Below, piece after piece: positions 56,144 to 64,000 of a stretch of DNA of 64,000 nt (the first letter of the stretch is position 1; each line of letters opens with the position of its first letter). The notes below the pieces were generated by a model that saw only the letters and a program-made list of their open reading frames with translations, did no database searches and was not told where the DNA came from. Origin of the DNA: Panax quinquefolius (taxonomy: Eukaryota; Streptophyta; Magnoliopsida; Apiales; Araliaceae); assembly GCA_020205615.1 (NCBI GenBank), contig CM035160.1:146549991-146613990 (forward strand). The letters run 5' to 3'. A program made the translations under genes and the position numbers.

Positions 56144-58865
56144 TGTAAGACCCCAACTTATTATTAATGAAATTTAATTTTCTCTATTTATTATTTTGAA
56201 ATAGTAAGGGTTGATTTGATTAATGTGGATAGTTAGGGGTAAAATACGCAAATATTTCAAAATAAGCAAGTGGTTATAAAATATTCATTGTTGTCGGAGA
56301 ATATTAGTTTGGTGGTGGAATATTAAATGTACTATCGGGGAATATTAAATGCTGACGGCGCTAGCGACCATGTGTGAGCCCATAACGAAAGCGATTGGAT
56401 GAAGAAAAGCGACAAATATAAGTTGTTTAAAAATAATCACGTAGTTATTCACAGATTATCTTGTTAAAATACTCGGTGGTTAAAACACACTAATACGCGT
56501 TGTTGAGCAGTAGCACACCAGTATTGCACCAATTATTGATTCTTACGTGAAAGGCACTACTCAATAATTGTTACGATAATTATTGTTCAATATTTTATTT
56601 TATTGATTCAATAATTGTTGCGTTGATATTTTATATTCTTGTTGTTTCATAATTGTCATTACACGATATTTTTATTATCGAAGCAATAATTCATATTATC
56701 CTGAATAATATTATTAGATAACATTATTGGCAATGTCTAGAAAGTTACATCTAAGGAGAGGTTTGGTCACCTAATTGCGGCCAAGAAGGAGAAATTCTTA
56801 TTGAAAGCCCCTCTTTCACAGGAACTGCACGGTTGTCGATAATGTGATTACTCAGTAATATTATTTGTGAATAATTAATTATTGATTTATATGATGAGAA
56901 AAAATATTGATTTTATGTGGATATAAATGGAGAAAATTTTTAAAATGACAATTGTTGAAAATTAATATTTTATCTTTTTTTACGATAAAATAATTCATTT
57001 AAATATATTATTTTAATAATATATTAACGGTGATATTTTTACAACGAATGTGGGATATATGAGTATCTGAGGAGGAAGAGTATTTTTGTTGCAATAAATG
57101 TTTAAAACATGTTAAACATGTCGGTGGACCCCATTTATTGGTTGAAATTTGATTATAGCACCGTAAAATCGCTTGGTTTGTGGATTTCGGTCAATTTCTC
57201 TTTAGAATTTGGAAAAACTTTCTTCTGCAAAGTTGTAGAGAATTGAATTTCCTATAAAAAGTCATGAGATTCAATTTTCTGATAAAAGAGCTATTTATTG
57301 TGAATTATTGAAGTTCAAGTTCAAAATAATTGATTTTGGAAGTTTAAAATATTTTTAATTACAAAAACGTTTTTTCCATTTTTGAAACTCATTTAACATG
57401 TGTTAAGGTGGCTGAGTTCAGATTCTTGGATGCGTAGGAAGTTGTAGAAAAATTATAATATTAATTTATTAAATTTTCTACTTTGGTATTCTAAGCAATT
57501 TCTATAAATAGGGTCTTAGGTTAGAATTGAAAATCACACCGAGCTCAAGTTTTCTCTCTATATTATCGAGCGTATTCTTGTGAGTATTTTGAGTATACTT
57601 TGAGTATTGCTATACTGGTGCAAGTTCAAGTCATAGCTTTATATCCTGTTTTAACTAAAATCTTTGTCTTTCAAGGTAAGGGATGTTATTTTCTTCTCAA
57701 ATGATATTATTTCTTCAATATCATTATCTTTGAAATATTGGTTGGAACTTTTTATCAAATTTGGAACTTTTTCATGTCGGGGTTACTATTCATGAGTTAC
57801 TATTCACGAGTTACTATTCACGAGTACTATTAATGAAGCGTGAAGATGTTTTTTGTGGAATTTCTATCTTTTGGTGTCGAGTTACTATTCAAGTATACTG
57901 ACACTATTCACGATATCTGACACTATTCACGAATCGGCACTATTCATAGAAAAATGAAAATTTTTCTTTTAAGTCTAAAATATCTATTCGGATACTAGCT
58001 TTGATTGTATCCATGTTTTGATCATTCTTGAATTTTACACCCCTATGATTATTTTTGAGGTATTTTTGAACATGGATAAAACAAAGTACGAATCCTTAAT
58101 CCTTAATCCTTGTCATTTTGTTTCACCGGATTCGTTTCTTTAAAATATTTTCATCATCCTCGGTCTTAAATGATGATATTATTGAATATCTTTGGCACGT
58201 AGTGCAAAGATGAATGAATTCTGAAGAATATCTTTGGTAGTAGTGCAAAGATGAGCAGTGTTTAGATGAACATGACCAATGATGAATATCTTTGGACACA
58301 GTAGTGCAAAGATGAATATTTGATTCGGATGTATATTGATTGATGTTACGGGGATAAAAGATGAGCGATGAACTTTTAAATTCATACATAGAAGATAGTA
58401 GTTTACATTCTCTACTTAACTCTTCTAATGAATTATTATTTCCATTGCGAATATTGATTTAAAATTTGTTGTCTATTGTATTCTATTAGATTTTTCCTGT
58501 TGAAGACTAACGATAATTTGTTGTATATTATCTTAGTCATAATATTCTTCTTGGGCTAGTTGAGCTCACCCTTTTTTTTTTTTGTTCCATTTTCTTCTCG
58601 GGAGGCGAGAATGTAGTGAGTACTAGTCGGGGTATGGAATGAAGGTTCTAGAGAGTTGTTTAGTAGTCCTCACCATTTTGTAAAATAATGTATCAATAAT
58701 TATGATGGGGATTTATTTGCGTGTGGATATTGTCTAGATGGCAATATCTCGTATTTAAACTCATAGTTTATATGTTGTAATAATAAAGTTGTAGTTATTT
58801 ACGTACCATGTATTTGGCGACTCAGAATCGGTTGGATGGAATGGACCTATTTTGGGGGCGTCACA
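56144..58865 (+). repeat. G4 3' LTR, type B
   Basis: 2722 bp, TGTAAGACCCC to GGGCGTCACA, followed by ACTAT. Differences from the 5' LTR cluster at CG words (for example 'atattcgtac' versus 'atattaaatgtac'). Confidence 0.95.
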
Positions 58866-59468
58866 ACTATTATCTGGACCGTCACTCCATTCCCTATTAG
58901 TCCCTACACGCTCATTTTCTCAAGAGAACGGTGAAAGAAAGGGTGAGCTCAACTAGCCCAAGAAGAAATATTATATGACTAAGATAATGCAGAATAAATT
59001 ATCATTAGTCTTCAACAATGTTAAACTAATAAAATACAATAGACATCAAGTTTAACTGCAGTGGAACATACAATCCATTAAAAGAGTCAAGTAGAGAATA
59101 AAATCAACTATCTTTTATGATTTAAAAGGTTTTTCATCACTTTTATCGCTGGGACTCAACTTAATAAATAAACCACATCATCCCTGCACTACGACCAAGG
59201 ATATTCATTAGTATCACAACCACAAATTATCCATGCACTACGGGCCAAGGATATTCGTGTATTCATCAATGGTCATGATCATGTCAACAACTGTCCATCA
59301 ATGCACTACGAGCCAATGAGGACTTTTACCACATCATTTGTAACATTACGGTCATGATTATACCGAATAATCCTTGGTCATAATCATACCAAGTCCATCT
59401 ATGCACTACAGGCCACATATGACTTTCAAAAAAAATATAAACATGAGGATGATGACAATGATACCAAC
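58866..59468 (-). repeat. G5 3' LTR type C, second part, and primer-site scrap
   Basis: Resumes after ACTAT and follows 39966-40553 to 'gatgacaatgata' (59463); then CCAAC and the next LTR start. Read on the minus strand the joint is LTR end, GTTGGTATCA, then LTR interior: the first bases of a Met primer site fused to the inside of the other LTR, sharing TGATA. Confidence 0.8.
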
Positions 59469-60290
59469 TGTGACGCCCCCAAAATAGGTATACATCACCT
59501 ATTCTGAGTCGCCAAATACATGGTACAAAAATACAAATACAACTTAATAATACAACTGTCGTGTAAAATACGACAAAAACATAAATGAGAGTTTTAATAA
59601 GAATATTGTCATCTGACAATATCCACACTCAAAGGAGTCCTCATTACATTTATTGTCACACTATTTAATGAGAATAGTGAGGACCACTAATGCTATCATC
59701 TCGGACCGTCACTCCGCTTCTCAGGCTCGTCCCAAATATATTCTCATTTTCTGAAGAGAACAATGAAAGAAAGGGGTGAGCTCAACTAGCCCAGTAAGAA
59801 ATATTATGACTAGGATAATGTAGAATAAATTATCATTAGTCTTCAACAATGTTAAACTGATAAAATATAATAGACATCAAGTTTAACTGCAGCGGATCAA
59901 GCAATCCATTAAAAGAGTCAAGTAGAGAATAAAATTTACTATCTTTTATGATTTAAAAAGGTTTTTCATCACTTTTATCGCTGAAACTCAGCTTAATAAA
60001 TAATCCACATCATCCCTGCACTACGACCAAGGATATTCATTAGTATCACAACCACAAATTATCTATGCACTACGGGGCAAGGATATTTGTGTATTCATCA
60101 ATGGTCATGATCATGCCAACAACTGTCCATCAATGCACTACGGGCCAATGAGGACTTTTACTACATCATTTATAACATTACGGTCATGATTATACCGATT
60201 AATCCCTGGTCATAATCATACCAAGTCCATCTATGCACTATAGGCCATAGATGACTTTCAACATAATATAAACATGAGGATGATGAAAAT

Positions 60291-62835
60291 TGTAAGACCC
60301 CAGCTTTTATAAATAAAGATGAATTTTTCTATAAATATTATTTTTGAATATTATGGAATAAATTTGATATAATGTTATAGTTGTGGGTAATATTTATAAA
60401 TTTTGCAAAGTATGCAAGTTGTTATAAAATATTCGTTTGGTCGGGGAATATTCTTTTTGTTAGGGAATATTAAATACAATGGCTCAATCATTGGTGGACC
60501 CACAATGTAATTATTGTTAATGATTGAGAAAACGACAAAAATATTTTATAAAAATAACGGCGGAGGTGTTACCGTTAAAAGCTGTTGAACTACCGGTGGT
60601 AAAGTAATGCGATGTCTGGCGTGGTTGCATAGTAGCACACGGTATTGATTATTGATGCTTACGTGAGAAGTCACTTTCAATTTATACTCAATTATTACTA
60701 CGATAATTCTTTGCATCATATCTCTTATATTATTGATTCAATTATTGTCACGATATCATCATATAATATGTTATAGTATTAAATCAATAATTGAGACGAC
60801 AAGTTATAAATGATTAATAATTGTTGAAAGATTAAATATGTGTTGATGAAAAAAAAATGATTTGTGGTAAGTTTGATTATTTTATGGGGGCTCATATGTC
60901 ATCATCTAAGAGTCTCTTCAATCGATAGTATTTACCTTAAATCAATAGTAATTACCTTCGTCGATAGTAATTACCCTTGTGAATAGTATTTACCTTCAAT
61001 CGATAGTAATTACCTTCGTCGATAGTAATTACCTTTGTGAATAGTATTTACCTTCGTCAATAGTATTTACCTTCGTTAATAGTAATTACCTTTACCAGAC
61101 GTCCGAACCACTTGTCGTTTCACATTACGGGCATCAAACCATTAAATCAAGCCACTTGCCTTTTCACACGGCGGTGCTAAGCTAGAAATCTTCTATAAAT
61201 AGAGGCCTAGGGCTTCATTATTTTCACGAATTCATTCAAGCTATAGAGAGAAAGTATAGAGAGAATAAGAGAAAAGAAGAAGAGTATTTTGTTACTTACT
61301 GCTTCTTTGCGATATTCAATCTCCTACCAAATGTAAGGGTGTTATTCTTTCCTATTCATGAAGAGAACTGTTGTTATTCCATTGCTTATTATTCATTGGA
61401 ATAACTTTTGTATCGCTGCTTTACCTATACTTGGTGACATTCTTCTATTATTCATTTGGAACATCCATGCTGTGTGTGTTTTACACCTACTTCGGTTCCG
61501 CTCTTTATTATTATTTTGTTGGAACATCCTCGCATGCATGTGTTTTACACCGGACTGGTTCCGCTCTTTTTATTATTATTCTGCTGGAACATCCCATGCG
61601 TGTGTTTTACATCGGACTGGTTCCGCCTTTATTATTCTGTTGGAGTATCCTATCATGTGTTTTACACCGATCCGTTTCCATCTTTATTATTCTGTTGAAC
61701 ATCCCGCTTGCGGTGTGAATTTCACCCGACTGGTTCCGTTATTTATTATTACATTGGAATAACTTTTCTGCATGCGATCTATCGCATGCATGGTGATTTC
61801 TTTTGTTATTCCATCCTTTATTATACCCAAATTGGTTAAAACTTTGACTTCTATACTCCATGAAATTAGTAGAATATCCTTGATATTTGCGTTTCATCTA
61901 AAGATCTTTCATGGAAATATTCTTCCGATCATTCTTGAATTTTACTAATTTGGGCGTTAATAATTCCCGGATAAAATAATTCTTGAACTTGTTTTATTGA
62001 ATTCTTATATCATTGTCATCATCCTCATGTTTATATTTTTTTAAAGTCATCTGGTGGCACATAGTGCATAGATGGACTTGGTATGATTATGACCGAGAGA
62101 CTATTCGGTGTAATCATGGCCGTAATGTTACAAATGATGTGGTAAAAATCCTCGATTAGGTCGTAGTGCATTGATGGACAGTTGTTGGCATGATCATGAC
62201 CATTAATGAATACACAAATATTCTTGGCACGTAGTGCATGAATAATTATGGTCGTGATACTAAAGAATATCCTTGGCCGTAGTGCAGGGGTGATTCGATG
62301 ATGTGGAATATTTATTAAAGCTGAGTCTCAGCTATAACAGTGATGAAAAACCTTTTAAAACCAAAAAGATAGTAGACTTTATTTTCTACTTGACTCTTTT
62401 AATGGATTGCGTATTCCTACCGCAGCTTAAACCGGTTGTCTATTGTATTTTATCGGTTTAACATTATTGAAGACTATTGATAATTTATTCGCATTATCTT
62501 AGTCATAATATTTCTTCTTGGGCTAGTTGAGCTCACCCTTTCTTTCACCGCTTCTCTTGAAATGATAATATAGGCCGGGACGAGTCGGGAAACGGTGATG
62601 GTCCTGAAGATAGCATTAGTAGTCCTCACTATTCTGTAAAATAGTGTGATAATAACTGTAATGAGGACTTTTTGTTTGAGTTTGTATAATATCTAGTAGA
62701 CGATATTTGTATTTAAACTCACAGTTTATGTCTTATTGTACACGACAGTTATGTTAATAAGTTGTATTTAAATTCTGTACCATGTAAGTGTCGACCCAAG
62801 ATGGGTGATGTATACTTAATTTTGGGGGCGTCACA
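60291..62835 (+). repeat. Solo type A gypsy LTR (+)
   Basis: 2545 bp, TGTAAGACCCCAGC to GGGGGCGTCACA, with AAAAT on both sides (60286-60290, 62836-62840). It contains U3 array (60910-61095), TATAAATAG (61194-61202), donor-like AAATGTAAGGG (GT at 61333) and leader array (61430-61760). Its promoter could read into the G5 LTR on its right. Confidence 0.95.
61194..61202 (+). promoter_or_regulatory. TATA box of solo type A LTR
   Basis: TATAAATAG followed by 'ctatagagagaaagtataga', the same core promoter as at 10389. In a solo LTR it is a potential outward promoter. Confidence 0.65.
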
Positions 62836-64000
62836 AAAATGATATAAGAATTCAATAAAACAAGTTCAAGAATTAATTTATCCAGGAACTAATAACGTCC
62901 AAATTGTCAACATGATACTTCTTTGTAGAGTAAAATTCAAGAATGCTCAGAAGAATATTTTCATGAAAAGATACTGGATGAAGCACAAATATCAAGGATA
63001 TTCCACTAATTTCATGGAGTATAGAAGTCAAAGCTTTAACCAACTTAGTATAATAAAGAATGGAATAACAAAAGAAATCACCATGCATGCGGTATTGCAT
63101 GTATAAAAGTTATTCTAATGTAATAATAAATAACGGAACCGTGTCGGCGTAATACGTATTACGATCGGGCGTGATATTCCAATGTAATAATAAAGAATGG
63201 AATAACAACGAAATCACCATATATGCGGTATTAAGATGTAGACATATTATTCCAATGTAATAATAAATAACGGAACCGTGTCGTGCAAAATTGCACCTCC
63301 GGATGTTCCAATGTAATAATAAAGAATGGAATAATGTAAGAATTTCACCAAGTATAGGTATATCACAGATATCTGAGTTATTCCAATGTAATAATAAAGA
63401 ATGGAATAACGAGGTTCTCTTCATGAATATAAAAAAAATAATACCCCTTACCTTATAAAGAAGAGTACTCTGACAGTAAGGCGGGGATATACTTGAAGAA
63501 ACTTGCACTACGCTCAAAGCTTTCTTAAACGCTAAAGAAATACGCTTAAGATTATAGAAGAAGAATTCTCTCTACAATTTCTCTCTCTAGAGTTTTAGTG
63601 AATTCTTAAGAAATAATGAAGGAATGAGCTTCTATTTATAGAAGAATGGACTGAATAGTAACCAATCCATGAACGATCCAGATTGATTTACTTTTAAACA
63701 GACGGTCAGTTGGTTTACAATAAAATATAATATATCTATTTATAATCTAATAAAACGAATAACTTTATAAAAATATTATGTTTTATATAAAAAGATTTTA
63801 CTATGCAAAATACTATGCGAGCCTTATGCAAATACTATGCATAATAAAATATAATATTTTCTAATTATTATCTAATAAAAATGATAACTTTATAAAAGTA
63901 TTACATTTTATATAAAAAATTTTACTATTAGCCTAATAAAACGAATAATTTTATAAAAGTATTACATTTTATATAAAAAGCTTTTCTGTTTTATTAAATT

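Larger units (their letters stand above)
50301..58865 (+). mobile_element. G4: type B gypsy element, both LTRs, internal deletion
   Basis: 8565 bp flanked by ACTAT (50296-50300, 58866-58870); LTRs 50301-53063 and 56144-58865. The internal region is only 3.08 kb instead of about 4.8 kb in G1: the RT palm, most of RNase H and the integrase core are missing, while gag pieces, a protease trace and an open chromodomain remain. The first ~150 bases of the two LTRs are identical, which suggests a fairly recent insertion. It could move only with enzymes from another copy. Confidence 0.9.
50093..64000 (-). mobile_element. G5: collapsed type C gypsy element (runs off right edge)
   Basis: Minus-strand element reduced to a 3' LTR part (50093-50300 plus 58871-59463), a 5-base primer-site scrap (59464-59468) and the 5' LTR (59469 to the edge). 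The coding region and the rest of the 3' LTR are deleted. G4 and a solo type A LTR are inserted in it. Remaining sequence is non-coding. About 0.7 kb of the 5' LTR lies beyond the window, judged from 39758-42399. Confidence 0.75.
59469..64000 (-). repeat. G5 5' LTR type C, split by a solo LTR, cut by window edge
   Basis: TGTGACGCCCCC at 59469; interrupted at 60290; resumes at 62841. It has the weak leader array (63090-63400), inverted TATA region 'cttctatttatag' near 63630 and the start of the type C U3 repeats (from 63720). Confidence 0.85.

Noticed and set aside
1..64000. tRNA, rRNA or host protein genes
   Set aside because: Nothing recognisable was found; every stretch could be assigned to an LTR element or its fragments.

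Overview
The window is AT-rich plant nuclear DNA made almost entirely of nested LTR retrotransposons. I found no host gene, rRNA, tRNA or CRISPR array. The clues to a flowering plant are Ty3/gypsy elements whose integrase carries a C-terminal chromodomain (Tekay/Del-type chromovirus, LTRs of about 2.6-2.8 kb) and Ty1/copia elements with about 1.9 kb LTRs and an initiator-Met primer site (Angela/BARE-1-like). I cannot name the species or family.

Names used here: G1-G5 are gypsy elements, C1-C2 are copia elements, and A, B and C are three related gypsy LTR types. All gypsy LTRs start TGTAAGACC and end GGGGCGTCACA or close variants.

Layout, left to right. 1-794: 3' part of a type B LTR (+). 795-3568: a type B LTR in inverted orientation. 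3569-21376: G1 (+, type A LTRs, 5' LTR truncated, gag to chromodomain broken by many frameshifts). C1 (11092-20406) lies in the G1 3' LTR with target duplication ATCTT. 21377-39757: G2 (-, type B 3' LTR). A solo type A LTR (21888-24676, duplication ACGGG) lies in its 3' LTR, and C2 (28790-37874, duplication ACTTC) lies in its reverse transcriptase. 39758-49954: G3 (-, type C LTRs) inserted in G2 gag, with a solo type A LTR (44225-46868) in its RNase H. 49951-50092: a gag scrap carrying the same insertion junction that G3 has. 50093-64000: G5 (-, type C), collapsed to 3' LTR part, primer-site scrap and 5' LTR. G4 (50301-58865, +, type B, duplication ACTAT) and a solo type A LTR (60291-62835, duplication AAAAT) sit inside G5. 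G5 runs off the right edge.

Function. Each gypsy element encodes gag with two CCHC knuckles, an aspartic protease, reverse transcriptase, RNase H, integrase and a chromodomain. G2 is the best preserved: from RNase H to the chromodomain it is one frame broken by two stop codons. G4 has both LTRs but has lost the reverse transcriptase palm and the integrase core. C1 and C2 share the same internal lesions, although they inserted at different sites and have different LTR variants. This suggests a defective copia lineage that was mobilised in trans, and it is the most interesting signal in the window.

Caveat. Repeat copies differ most at short CG-containing words, with odd substitutions and small indels. 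This looks at least partly like long-read consensus error at methylated sites, so frameshift counts and LTR ages should be treated with care.
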